A stretch of DNA of 44,000 nucleotides from JASHVB01 sp049522565. Its GTDB lineage: Bacteria > Pseudomonadota > Alphaproteobacteria > Acetobacterales > Acetobacteraceae. The position numbers and the translations under genes are program-made. The notes under the pieces are model-generated. The model was given only the letters and a program-made list of their open reading frames with translations, searched no databases and was not told where the DNA came from. Below are positions 8,331 through 16,356 of this stretch, in pieces. Within the stretch, counting starts at the first letter, position 1; every line of letters starts with the position of its first letter. The stretch is from the NCBI GenBank assembly GCA_049522565.1, contig JBEKNT010000009.1, positions 1 to 44,000 of the forward strand. Reading direction: 5' to 3'.

Positions 8331-8377
8331 TATCGCACCCCTCCTGCCCACCCCCTCCCACAAGGGGAGGGGGAGAA
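8251..8377. repeat. Class B palindromic repeat at the start of a coding sequence
   Basis: Ends are TCTCCCTTCCCCCGAGAGCT and CCCCCTCCCACAAGGGGAGG-GGGAGA, with the internal unit GCTTGGGCCGCCAAGCGGGC also found in the 38435 copy. Read on the minus strand it encodes LPLPLWEGVGRRG ... PPTPGPLGGPSSRGKGEK, the same frame and orientation as the copy in the AlgX-like gene. It supplies the probable ribosome-binding site (AGGAGG) and ATG of the downstream gene. Confidence 0.8.
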
Positions 8378-8422
8378 ATCCGCACACCTGCCGCAGATAC
8401 CCAACCATCTGCGCAGTTTGCC

Positions 8423-10009
8423 TCAAAACGCCAGCGCCGTCGCCTGCACAACAAGTGGCAGCGTGCGCACCATTGCCAGCACGTCCTCTGGCACCGGTTC
8501 GTCCACCGACACCAGACAGATGGCATCGCCGCCCTGACTGGCGCGGCCGAGATGGAAGGTGGCGATGTTGATGCCGGCGCCGGCCAGCGTCGCGCCGAAG
8601 CGGCCGATGAAACCTGGCTTGTCCTGATTGGTGACGTAGAGCATGTGCGCGGCGAAATCCGCCTCCACCTTGATACCCTTGATCTCGACAATGCGCGGCC
8701 GCGAGCCGGCGAACAGCGTGCCGGCAACCGAGCGCGTCAACTGGTCGGTCTCGACGGTGACGCGCACTAGCGTCTGGTATTCACTCGGGCGGTCATGCAC
8801 CGTTTCGGCCACGTCAATGCCGTGGTCGCGCGCCGCGACGCCGGCATTGACCATGTTCACGCCCTCCATCAGCGGTGACATCAATCCGGCCAGGACGGCG
8901 GCGGTCAGCGGCCGCGTGTTCAGCGCCGCCACATGACCCTCGTATTCGATCGCCACGCGGCGGATGACGCCCTCGCGCACCTGGGTGAGCTGGCCGGCAA
9001 ACCCGCCGAGCAAACGGCAGAGTTCCATATAGGGCTTGAGGCGCGGCGCATCCTCGGCGGACACCGACGGCATGTTGATCGCATTGGCGATCGCGCCGGT
9101 CAGCAAAAACTCGCTCATCTGCTCTGCCACCTGGAGCGCGACGTTTTCCTGCGCCTCGGTCGTGGCGGCGCCAAGATGCGGGGTGCAGACGACGTTGTCC
9201 AAACCGAACAGCGGCGAGTCAGTGGCCGGCTCGGCTTCGAATACGTCGAGCGCGGCGCCGGCGACGTGCCCGGAGCGGATCGCTTCCGCCAGCGCTGCCT
9301 CATCCACCAGCCCGCCGCGGGCGCAGTTGATGATGCGTACGCCCCGTTTGGCCTTGGCCAACGCCTCGCGCGACAGGATGTTGCGCGTCGCATCGGTCAG
9401 CGGCGTGTGCACCGTGATGATGTCGGCGCGGGCCAGCAGCGTGTCGAGCTCGACCTTCTCCACGCCGAGCGCGAGCGCGCGCTTTTCCGACAGATATGGA
9501 TCGTAGGCGATCACCTTCATTTTCAACCCGACGGCGCGGTCAGCGACGATCGAGCCGATATTGCCGCAGCCGATCAGACCGAGCGTCTTGCCGGTGAGCT
9601 CGACGCCCATGAAGCGGTTCTTCTCCCACTTGCCGGACCTGGTCGAGGCCGAAGCTTCGGGAATCTGCCGCGCCAGCGCGAACATCATGGCGATCGCATG
9701 CTCGGCCGTGGTGATGGTGTTGCCGTGCGGCGTGTTCATCACCACGACGCCGCGCGCGGTGGCGGATTTCACGTCCACGTTGTCCACGCCGATGCCGGCG
9801 CGGCCAACGACCTTCAGATTGGTCGCGGCATCCAGCAGCTCGCGCGTGACCTTGGTGGCGGAGCGCACCGCCAGCCCGTCATAGGGCGCGATGATGGCGC
9901 GCAACTCGGCGGGCGACAGGCCGGGCTTGAGATCGGCCTCGATGCCGCGTTGACGGAAGATGTCCACCGCGGCGGGCGAGAGTTTGTCGCTGATCAGAAC
10001 TTTGGGCAT
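8423..10009 (-). CDS. serA: D-3-phosphoglycerate dehydrogenase
   Basis: The enzyme oxidises 3-phosphoglycerate to 3-phosphohydroxypyruvate, the first step of serine synthesis. The 528 residues have the long form of SerA. The catalytic 2-hydroxyacid dehydrogenase domain includes the NAD-binding LGLIGCGNIGSI near residue 145, the arginine motif INCARGGLVDEAAL, the glutamate in DVFEAEPATDSPL and the histidine in VCTPHLGAATTEA. After it come an intervening domain (about residues 315-450) and a C-terminal ACT domain (YVTNQDKPGFIGRFGATLAG and AGINIATFHLGR), the usual site of serine feedback. It lies downstream of serC on the same strand, separated by 215 bases containing a repeat element. Two exported-protein genes follow, the first possibly overlapping its stop. 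Confidence 0.97.
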   Translation of the reverse strand: MPKVLISDKLSPAAVDIFRQRGIEADLKPGLSPAELRAIIAPYDGLAVRSATKVTRELLDAATNLKVVGRAGIGVDNVDVKSATARGVVVMNTPHGNTITTAEHAIAMMFALARQIPEASASTRSGKWEKNRFMGVELTGKTLGLIGCGNIGSIVADRAVGLKMKVIAYDPYLSEKRALALGVEKVELDTLLARADIITVHTPLTDATRNILSREALAKAKRGVRIINCARGGLVDEAALAEAIRSGHVAGAALDVFEAEPATDSPLFGLDNVVCTPHLGAATTEAQENVALQVAEQMSEFLLTGAIANAINMPSVSAEDAPRLKPYMELCRLLGGFAGQLTQVREGVIRRVAIEYEGHVAALNTRPLTAAVLAGLMSPLMEGVNMVNAGVAARDHGIDVAETVHDRPSEYQTLVRVTVETDQLTRSVAGTLFAGSRPRIVEIKGIKVEADFAAHMLYVTNQDKPGFIGRFGATLAGAGINIATFHLGRASQGGDAICLVSVDEPVPEDVLAMVRTLPLVVQATALAF

Positions 10010-10068
10010 GGGAGGGAGGTTCCTGGTTGGTGCCGCAACGCCGTGCCGGTCGGCGCGAAGAAAGTAGC

Positions 10069-10173
10069 TTCACCACGAAGACACAAAGGCACGAAGGCTT
10101 CGATCATGCATGGCCGCATTGAATTTGATCGTGCGCGGTACTTTGAATTTGATCTTTGTGTCGTTGTGGTGAA
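10069..10173. repeat. Inverted-repeat element between serC and serA
   Basis: The terminal arms TTCACCACGAAGACACAAAG (10069-10088) and CTTTGTGTCGTTGTGGTGAA (10154-10173) are inverted repeats with 18 of 20 positions matching. TTGAATTTGATC occurs twice inside (around 10119 and 10143). The region is noticeably less GC-rich than its surroundings. Sequences of the form CCACGAAGACACAAAGGCAC are familiar to me as dispersed bacterial repeats; the element looks like a small non-autonomous unit of about 105 bases. It would form a large hairpin in the serC-serA transcript. Confidence 0.65.
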
Positions 10174-10224
10174 TCTATCTCTCCGCGCCAACCGGCATGG
10201 TCTTGTGGATCGTTCGCTCCGTTG

Positions 10225-11409
10225 TCAGGCGGCGGCCTGCGTGTTTGTGTATTCGGCTTGCACGACCTCATGTGCCCAGTCGACCCAGGGCAACAGCGCC
10301 TCGACATCCGCCGTCTCGACGGTCGCGCCGCCCCAGATGCGCAAGCCGGGCGGCGCATCGCGATAGGCCGCGATGTCGTAGGCAGCGCCTTCCTTCTCCA
10401 ACAGCGCGGCCAACCGCTTTGCCGCTTGCGCCTGCGCTGGTGCCGGCAGCGCGGTGAACCACGGCGCGACGATCTTCAGACAGATCGAGGTGCAGGATCG
10501 CGTGTCCGGTTCCCTCGCCAGGAAATCGACCCACGGCGTGCGGTCGACCCAGTGCGCGATCGCCGCGAGATTCGCCGCCGACCGGGCAATCAACCCATCG
10601 AGGCCGCCGACCGATTCCGCCCAGCGCAGCCCATCCAACGCGTCCTCGACGCAGAGCATCGACGGCGTGTTGATCGTCTCGCCTTTGAAGATGCCCTCGA
10701 TCAGTTTGCCGCCAGAGGTCAGGCGGAAGATCTTTGGCAGTGGCCAGGCGGGCTTGTAGGTTTCCAGCCGCTCCACCGCGCGGGGCGATAGCGCCAGCAT
10801 GCCGTGCGCCGCCTCGCCCCCGAGCACCTTCTGCCAGGACCAGGTGACGACATCGAGTTTGCCCCAGGCCAGCCGCATAGCGAACGTCGCCGAGGTGGCG
10901 TCGCAGATCGTCAGCCCGGCGCGGCCGGCAGCAATCCAGTCGGCGTTCGGCACCCGCACGCCGGAAGTGGTGCCGTTCCAGGTGAACACCACGTCGCGAT
11001 TGAAATCGACCGTGGCGAGATCGGGCAGCGCGCCATAATCCGCGGCCAGCACGCGCGCACCGGCCAATTTGAGTTGTTTGGCGATGTCGGTGGCCCAGCC
11101 GGCGCCAAAGCTCTCCCAGACCAGCACATCGACGCCGCGCGCACCGAGCAGGGACCAGAGGGCCATCTCGACGGCGCCGGTGTCGGAGGCGGGGACGATG
11201 CCGAGCCGCCAGTCGGCCGGCATGCCGAGGATGGCGCGCGAACGGTCGATCACCTCGGCGAGCCGCGCCTTCGGCGCCGCAGCGCGATGGCTGCGGCCGA
11301 GAAACGCGCCGGCAAGGGCGTCCAACGTAAAGCCGGGACGCTTGGCGCAGGGGCCGGAGGAGAAATTAGGATTGGCCGGACGCATGTCCGGTTTGGTGGC
11401 GACTGTCAT
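10225..11409 (-). CDS. serC: Phosphoserine aminotransferase
   Basis: The enzyme transaminates 3-phosphohydroxypyruvate with glutamate to phosphoserine using PLP, the step after SerA. The 394-residue product has the alphaproteobacterial SerC start (KPDMRPANPNFSSGPCAKRP), a HRAAAPKARL segment, the aspartate-bearing ICDATSATFAM, and the PLP lysine in VVTWSWQKVLGGEAAHGML (Lys194). The ATG at 11409 has GGGAGAG about six bases upstream. It precedes serA in the same direction, as expected for a serine-biosynthesis unit, with a repeat-containing 215-base gap between them. Confidence 0.96.
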   Translation of the reverse strand: MTVATKPDMRPANPNFSSGPCAKRPGFTLDALAGAFLGRSHRAAAPKARLAEVIDRSRAILGMPADWRLGIVPASDTGAVEMALWSLLGARGVDVLVWESFGAGWATDIAKQLKLAGARVLAADYGALPDLATVDFNRDVVFTWNGTTSGVRVPNADWIAAGRAGLTICDATSATFAMRLAWGKLDVVTWSWQKVLGGEAAHGMLALSPRAVERLETYKPAWPLPKIFRLTSGGKLIEGIFKGETINTPSMLCVEDALDGLRWAESVGGLDGLIARSAANLAAIAHWVDRTPWVDFLAREPDTRSCTSICLKIVAPWFTALPAPAQAQAAKRLAALLEKEGAAYDIAAYRDAPPGLRIWGGATVETADVEALLPWVDWAHEVVQAEYTNTQAAA

Positions 11410-11593
11410 TGCAGCTCTCCCTTTCAGAAGAGAAGCGCCCCGGTGGGGGGGCGTGACCCGGCGCGGGGTCTATCCCCCGTGCCGCGCTGCGTCAACGAGA
11501 AAGGCTGGCCGTACGCGGCACTCGTTTGGTTGCGCCGCCCCGGCGTCGCCGCTCCTCAGCCGTACTTCGGTTTTCCGATGGCGTTACGAGGCG

Positions 11594-11658
11594 CCCCGAT
11601 CGCCCTCACTCTCGGTGCTCAAGCACCTCGACCTCTCCCGCCATAGGCGGAAGAGGTT
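11594..11658. repeat. Class A repeat, right half only
   Basis: The sequence CCCCGATCGCCCTCACTCTCGG then ACCTCGACCTCTCCCGCCATAGGCGG..AGAGGTT matches the right half of the complete element at 4193-4356. It lies in the 261-base space between gabD and serC, just beyond the 3' end of gabD on its strand, so its terminal hairpin could end transcription there. Confidence 0.65.
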
Positions 11659-11670
11659 CGGGGGCCGGGC

Positions 11671-13149
11671 TCAGGTGCCGATGCCGCCAATCGCCAGGTA
11701 TTTGATCTCCAGATACTCCTCGATCCCGTATTTCGAGCCCTCGCGCCCCAGCCCCGACTGCTTCATGCCGCCGAACGGTGCCTCGGCGGTGGAGATGATG
11801 CCCTCGTTGATACCGACCAGCCCGTATTCCAGCGCCTCGCCGACACGGAAGATGCGGCCGACGTCGCGGGCATAAAAATACGCCGCCAGGCCGAACTCGG
11901 TGTCGTTGGCTAGGCGGATCGCCTCCTCCTCGGTCTTGAAGCGGAACAGCGGCGCGACGGGCCCGAACGTCTCCTCGCGGAAAATCGCGGCGTCGTGCGG
12001 CACGTTGGCCAGCACGGTCGGCTCGAAGAACGTGCCGCCCAGCTTGTGGCGATGGCCGCCGGTCACCACGGCCGCGCCGCGTTTCAGCGCATCGGCGATG
12101 TGCTCCTCCACCTTGGTCACTGCGGCGGCATTGATCAGCGGGCCTTGCGCCACGCCCGGCTCCATGCCGTTGCCGACCTTCATCGCCTCGACCGCCGCCT
12201 TCAGCTTGGCGGCGAAGGCGTCATAGACGCCGTCCTGCACCAGGATGCGGTTGGCGCAGACGCAGGTCTGGCCGGTGTTGCGGAACTTGCTGCCCATCGC
12301 ACCGACCACCGCGGCGTCCAGATCGGCGTCGTCGAACACGATGAACGGCGCGTTACCGCCCAGCTCCATGCTGGTCTTCTTGATCGTCGGCGCGCACATC
12401 GCCAACAGCTTGGCGCCGACCTCGGTCGAGCCGGTGAACGACAGTTTCCGAACTAGCGGATTGCCGGTGAGTTCCTCGCCCATCGGGCCGGACGGCCCGG
12501 TCAGCACGTTGCACACGCCGGCCGGCATGCCGGCACGCTCCGCCAGCACCGCCAGCGCCAGGGCGGAGAACGGCGTCTGGCTGGCCGGGCGGATCACCCC
12601 GGTGCAGCCGGCGGCCCAGCCCGGGCCCGCCTTGCGGGTGATCATCGCGGACGGAAAATTCCACGGCGTGATCGCGGCGAACACGCCGATCGGCTCCTTC
12701 AGCACCAGGATGCGGCGGCCCTTGGCGTTCTGCGGGATGGTGTCGCCGTAGATGCGCTTCGCCTCGTCGGCGAACCAGTCGATGAAGCTCGCCGCATAGG
12801 CGATCTCGCCTTTGCTCTCGCTCAACGGCTTGCCCTGCTCCGCGGTCATGATCACCGCGAGGTCTTCGGTGTTGGCGAGCATCCGGTCGGAGAGCTTGCG
12901 CAGGATCGCCGCGCGTTCCTTCGCCAGCATGGCGCGCCAGGCGGGCCAGGCGCGGTTGGCGGCCTCGATGGCGCGGCGCGTCTCGGCGGCACCCATGGCG
13001 GGCACTTCGCCGATCGCCTCGCCGGTCGCGGGGTTCTTCACCACGATGGTCTTGCCGTTGTCGGCCTCGACCCATTTGCCGTCCAGGTAGTTCGCCTGGC
13101 GGAACAGAGTCGGGTCCTGCAAGGGCAGTGGAGAGGTGGGGTTCAGCAT
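11671..13149 (-). CDS. gabD: NAD(P)-dependent succinate-semialdehyde dehydrogenase family protein
   Basis: This 492-residue aldehyde dehydrogenase matches the GabD branch: ATGEAIGEVPAMGAAETRRA near the N-terminus, ITPWNFPSAMITRK in the cofactor site, SFTGSTEVGAKL, the general base Glu262 in ELGGNAPFIVFDDADLDAAV and catalytic Cys296 in NTGQTCVCANRI. The C-terminal PFGGMKQSGLGREGSKYGIE is typical. GabD oxidises succinate semialdehyde to succinate, or glutarate semialdehyde to glutarate in some members; no GABA transaminase is adjacent, so the physiological aldehyde is not settled. The start at 13149 has AAGGAGG upstream. It is read in the same direction as serC but separated by a class A half-repeat. 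Confidence 0.9.
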   Translation of the reverse strand: MLNPTSPLPLQDPTLFRQANYLDGKWVEADNGKTIVVKNPATGEAIGEVPAMGAAETRRAIEAANRAWPAWRAMLAKERAAILRKLSDRMLANTEDLAVIMTAEQGKPLSESKGEIAYAASFIDWFADEAKRIYGDTIPQNAKGRRILVLKEPIGVFAAITPWNFPSAMITRKAGPGWAAGCTGVIRPASQTPFSALALAVLAERAGMPAGVCNVLTGPSGPMGEELTGNPLVRKLSFTGSTEVGAKLLAMCAPTIKKTSMELGGNAPFIVFDDADLDAAVVGAMGSKFRNTGQTCVCANRILVQDGVYDAFAAKLKAAVEAMKVGNGMEPGVAQGPLINAAAVTKVEEHIADALKRGAAVVTGGHRHKLGGTFFEPTVLANVPHDAAIFREETFGPVAPLFRFKTEEEAIRLANDTEFGLAAYFYARDVGRIFRVGEALEYGLVGINEGIISTAEAPFGGMKQSGLGREGSKYGIEEYLEIKYLAIGGIGT

Positions 13150-13268
13150 GGCGCGGGTCCTCCTTGCCTCGGCCCCCGCCTGTGCGGGATGCCGTCTTGA
13201 CCGGAACATAGGACTTGCCGGGCAGGGTGTCAGGGGTGGCGCCGGATGCGGTCTGTGTTCTGGCTTTT

Positions 13269-13280
13269 TGTAGCTACACT
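13269..13280 (+). promoter_or_regulatory. Palindrome and -10-like sequence in front of brnTA
   Basis: TGTAGCTACA (13269-13278) is a perfect ten-base palindrome that overlaps a TACACT -10-like hexamer at 13275-13280, about 14 bases before the brnT start. BrnT-BrnA complexes repress their own promoter, so this is a candidate operator; the -35 is not clear. Confidence 0.4.
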
Positions 13281-13292
13281 CTGGGCGGTGCG

Positions 13293-13577
13293 GTGGATTA
13301 CGAGTGGGATGAGGCGAAGCATCACAGCAACCTGGCGAAGCATGGGGTGGATTTCGTCAAAGTGGGAGCGTTCGACTGGTTCTCAGCTATCCTCGAGGAG
13401 GATCGCAGGCGAGCCTACGGGGAGCGTCGATGGCTGGCACTCGGCAACATCGGCGACCGAGTGCGCGGGCTGATCGATACCGAACGCGGCTGGCGCCGGC
13501 ATGTTATCAGCCTTCGCAAGGCGAAGCAGAGGGAAGTCGATATCTATGAGCAAGCGTTTGGTGCGTCCGACACCTGA
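13293..13577 (+). CDS. brnT: BrnT-family type II toxin (ribonuclease)
   Basis: The GTG at 13293 gives 94 residues beginning VDYEWDEAKHHSNLAKHGVDF, the hallmark BrnT opening (F/YEWDxxKxxxNxxKHGVxF). It continues with the FDWFSAILEEDRRRAYGERRW..LGNIGDRV strand region and the RHVISLRKAKQREVDIYEQ end. BrnT is a RelE-like mRNA ribonuclease neutralised by BrnA. A longer frame starts at 13215, but the family begins at the VDYEWD position, so the GTG is chosen despite a weak ribosome-binding site. It overlaps brnA by 32 bases, which is the usual toxin-first order for this family. Confidence 0.88.
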   Translation: MDYEWDEAKHHSNLAKHGVDFVKVGAFDWFSAILEEDRRRAYGERRWLALGNIGDRVRGLIDTERGWRRHVISLRKAKQREVDIYEQAFGASDT

Positions 13578-13851
13578 AGAGGATGCAGCGATTCAACGTG
13601 GTATCGACGCCGATCCGGACACCTGGGAGGTGACCGAGGCCGACCTGCCGTATCTCCGTCCTGCCCCCGAGGTCGAGCCCGAGCTCGTCGCTGACTACCT
13701 CCGCCGTTCCCGCGGACAGCAAAAGCGCCCGACCAAGGTGCTGGTCTCGCTGCGCCTGGAACGCGAGGTGGTGGAGCGGCTGCGTGCCTCCGGCCCAGGC
13801 TGGCAAAGCCGGGCGAACGACATGCTGCGCAAGGCGGTGCTAGGGGCGTAA
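13546..13851 (+). CDS. brnA: BrnA-family antitoxin
   Basis: This 101-residue protein begins MSKRLVRPTPEEDAAIQRGI, typical of BrnA, with an acidic linker (DADPDTWEVTEADLPYLRP). It ends in the dimerising DNA-binding ribbon-helix-helix segment KVLVSLRLEREVVERLRASG followed by WQSRANDMLRKAV. It binds and inhibits BrnT and represses the operon. The ATG at 13546 lies inside the brnT gene. The 3' end is 26 bases from the convergent MFS gene. Confidence 0.88.
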   Translation: MSKRLVRPTPEEDAAIQRGIDADPDTWEVTEADLPYLRPAPEVEPELVADYLRRSRGQQKRPTKVLVSLRLEREVVERLRASGPGWQSRANDMLRKAVLGA

Positions 13852-13877
13852 CCGGGGCTGCGCATCGGCGGTTTGAA

Positions 13878-15170
13878 TTACCGCACAATTGAAACGACCG
13901 GGTTTCCCGCTATGCGCGTGTGCATCGGTCGGTTGGCGATGAACAGCGCTGAGCCGGCACCCAGCAGCATCATGGCACCGGCGATGACGAAGGCGGCGTC
14001 GAAGCTGGTGGTGATCGCGATGACGTAGCCGGTGACAATCGGCGACAGGAAGCCGATCACATTGGCCGCGGCCACTTCGAATCCCATCGCCTTGCCGATG
14101 TGCCGCGGATCCGGCAGCAGGTCGTTGGTCAGCGCGAAGACCTGCGAGGTGTTGGTGGCGATGCAGCCGATTGCCACCGCGATCATGCCCAGCAGCACCG
14201 GCACGCTGTCCACGAACGGCACCGATGCGATCAGCGCCGCGGCGGTCAGCGATGAACCGGCGATAAAGAACCGACGCCGACCGGTGTTGACGCCGGCGCC
14301 CTTCAGGAAGCGGTCGCTGACCTGCGCCACGCTGATCGAGATGACAAACGCGGTCGCATACGGCACCGCGGTGTAGAGGCTGGTGGTGCCCAGCGAGAGA
14401 TGCCGCGCCGTTTGCAGGTAGCTCGGCAGCCAGGACAAGAACAGGTAGGAACAATACGCATCGGAGCCGCCGATCAACGCCAAGCCCCACATTGTGCGCG
14501 TGCGCAGCAGCGCTGCGAGCCCGGCGGTGCCGGCGTGGTCCGCAAGCCCCGCGTGGCGCATGCCCCGCTGCGTGGTGATGCTGGTCCGTTCGGCATCCGA
14601 CAGCCAGCGGACGCGTTCCGGCGCGCCGAACCAGCGCAACCAGACGGCCAGCCAAACGAAGCCGATGGCGCCGGCGGCAACGAAGGCGAGCCGCCAGCCG
14701 GCGACCTGGATCAGATAACCGACGACCAACGCGGACAAAGCGGGCCCCGCGAAGGCGCCGGCGTTGAATACGGCATTTACCGTGCCGCGCTCGGAAGCGG
14801 GAAACCATTCGCGCACGATGCGCGCGCCGCACGGGTTGGTGACCGCCTCGCCGCCGCCCATGACGAAGCGCGAGGCCATCAGCATGAGGTAGTTCACCCC
14901 GGCGCCGGTGCCGGCAGTGGCCGCCGACCAGACCGCGATGCCCACCGCGGCGGTGCGTCGGGCGCCGAAACGGTCCACCAGCATGCCCATCGGGATGCTG
15001 ACCAACACGTAGGCCCAGAGATAGCAGGAGAACAGGTAGCCAAGCTGCACCGGCGACAGGTGGAACTCCTGCGCGACCGGCTTCGCTGCCATCGAAAGCG
15101 CGAGCCGGTCGAGATAGTTGATCGCTGTCAGTGAGAACAGGAACAACGCGATGAAGCTGCGCTTGGGCAT
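13878..15170 (-). CDS. MFS transporter, anion:cation symporter (ACS)-like
   Basis: This 430-residue protein has about 12 predicted membrane segments. The first helix is SFIALFLFSLTAINYLDRLA, a signature of organic-anion MFS carriers (NYxDR), and the loop 2-3 motif is GMLVDRFGARRTAAVG. The ACS family usually imports hexuronates, glucarate, tartrate or phthalate-type anions. The ATG at 15170 has GAGG upstream and lies ten bases after the DapA-like gene, so the two are cotranscribed. It is the last gene of the minus-strand catabolic series running from the enoyl-CoA hydratase. The substrate is unknown. Confidence 0.88.
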   Translation of the reverse strand: MPKRSFIALFLFSLTAINYLDRLALSMAAKPVAQEFHLSPVQLGYLFSCYLWAYVLVSIPMGMLVDRFGARRTAAVGIAVWSAATAGTGAGVNYLMLMASRFVMGGGEAVTNPCGARIVREWFPASERGTVNAVFNAGAFAGPALSALVVGYLIQVAGWRLAFVAAGAIGFVWLAVWLRWFGAPERVRWLSDAERTSITTQRGMRHAGLADHAGTAGLAALLRTRTMWGLALIGGSDAYCSYLFLSWLPSYLQTARHLSLGTTSLYTAVPYATAFVISISVAQVSDRFLKGAGVNTGRRRFFIAGSSLTAAALIASVPFVDSVPVLLGMIAVAIGCIATNTSQVFALTNDLLPDPRHIGKAMGFEVAAANVIGFLSPIVTGYVIAITTSFDAAFVIAGAMMLLGAGSALFIANRPMHTRIAGNPVVSIVR

Positions 15171-15180
15171 GCCGGCCTCG

Positions 15181-16116
15181 TCACGTCGGCACGTCGAGGC
15201 CGGCAGCACGCGCCATCGCATCGATCTCCGGCACGCGCAGGCGCAGCAGGGCGCGGGCGAAGTCACGCATCTCGTCGTCCGGCGGCATTAGGTACGGCTT
15301 GCGCAGGCCGCCTTCCCAGCCGGGCAGTTGCAGCACCCGCATACACATCTTGATCCAGCGCGCGCAGGGTCCCCATTGCATGATGAAGCGGTTGAACCGG
15401 CGGATGTCGGCCAGCACCTTGCCGGCATCGGCGAAGCGTCCCGCCTGCGCGTGGTCGATGAAGGCGCGGAAGGTTTGCGGGATGATGTTCGCCTCGGCGG
15501 CAAACAGCGTGGCGCCGAGCGCCAGGGGATCAAGCGCGCCGGAACCGAGTTGCCAGTGATACTCGATCGTCCGGCCCACCATGTCCTGTAGATCAATCAG
15601 ATAGATCTGCGGCTGCGCGCTCAGCCGCGCGCCGATGATCTGCTGGTGGCGGCGGATGATTTCCGCGATGACCGGCGGCTTCGGAATGTAACCCATGGTC
15701 GGATTCACCGCGATGACCACCGGATGGTCGATCACCGACAGCACGTCGTCGAAATAGCCGATCAGCTCGCGGTCCGTGGGGCGGTAACCGTGGCGGCCTT
15801 CCAGCGTATAGAGGTGCAGCGCGGCGACACCGGCCTCGATGGCGATGCGCGCCTGGGCGATCGTCGCATCTGCCGTGTGCTCTTCCGGCAGGTTGGCGTG
15901 CACCGGCCCTTGGCCGCGGCAGGTCTCGACACCGATGCGATACATCGTGCGCAACTCGTCCGGCGTCATTGCGTGGGTTTCGCCGTTGCCGCCGCTGCCG
16001 AGATAGACGCCGAGGCGCGCGTCGATCTGTCGTTGCAGGTAACCCCGGAATCCCGCCTCGTCGATGCCGCCGCGCGGCGAGAACACGGTGGCACACATGG
16101 TAAAGAATGCCGGCAT
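15181..16116 (-). CDS. DapA-like (NAL superfamily) protein lacking the catalytic Lys and Tyr
   Basis: The 311-residue product has the N-acetylneuraminate lyase/dihydrodipicolinate synthase fold pattern: opening ATVFSPRGGIDEAGFRGYLQ, then VYLGSGGNGETHAMTPDE, equivalent to the GTTGE..LT.EE pyruvate-binding loop. In canonical members a Tyr (YNVP) and the Schiff-base Lys (VGIK) follow. Here the first position reads IAVNPTMG (Tyr to Val137) and the second IIGARLSAQ (Lys to Arg164). The usual Schiff-base aldol chemistry is therefore doubtful. AGGAGG lies nine bases before the ATG. It is followed at ten bases by the MFS gene and preceded by 240 bases with no convincing gene, then the thiolase. It may be a non-lyase binding protein or use different chemistry. 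Confidence 0.8.
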   Translation of the reverse strand: MPAFFTMCATVFSPRGGIDEAGFRGYLQRQIDARLGVYLGSGGNGETHAMTPDELRTMYRIGVETCRGQGPVHANLPEEHTADATIAQARIAIEAGVAALHLYTLEGRHGYRPTDRELIGYFDDVLSVIDHPVVIAVNPTMGYIPKPPVIAEIIRRHQQIIGARLSAQPQIYLIDLQDMVGRTIEYHWQLGSGALDPLALGATLFAAEANIIPQTFRAFIDHAQAGRFADAGKVLADIRRFNRFIMQWGPCARWIKMCMRVLQLPGWEGGLRKPYLMPPDDEMRDFARALLRLRVPEIDAMARAAGLDVPT

Positions 16117-16356
16117 CGGCGTTGCCTCCTGATTGGGAGGATCATGGCACCGGGGCAGCAGCCGGAACAGATGGGAGGGCCAGCGCGCTGATTGCAGCGT
16201 GCAGCGGGTCGCGTATCCCGCCCGTTCCCGGTGCATGCGCTACCCGAACGAGAAACAGCCGGACGAATTCCCCCAACGACACCGGGTTGGCTCCGATGCG
16301 CCGGGCACGGTTCATGGTGCCATGGCCGGGTAGTGCCTTTGCGGTGACCTTTCCTG

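Noticed and set aside
10069..10173. Riboswitch or T-box-like leader between serC and serA
   Set aside because: The structure is explained by terminal inverted repeats of a dispersed element; no riboswitch core or terminator T-run is visible.
16142..16356. Possible small minus-strand gene between the thiolase and the DapA-like gene (ATG near 16315)
   Set aside because: The 57-residue product has no recognisable pattern and no Shine-Dalgarno sequence; treated as intergenic.
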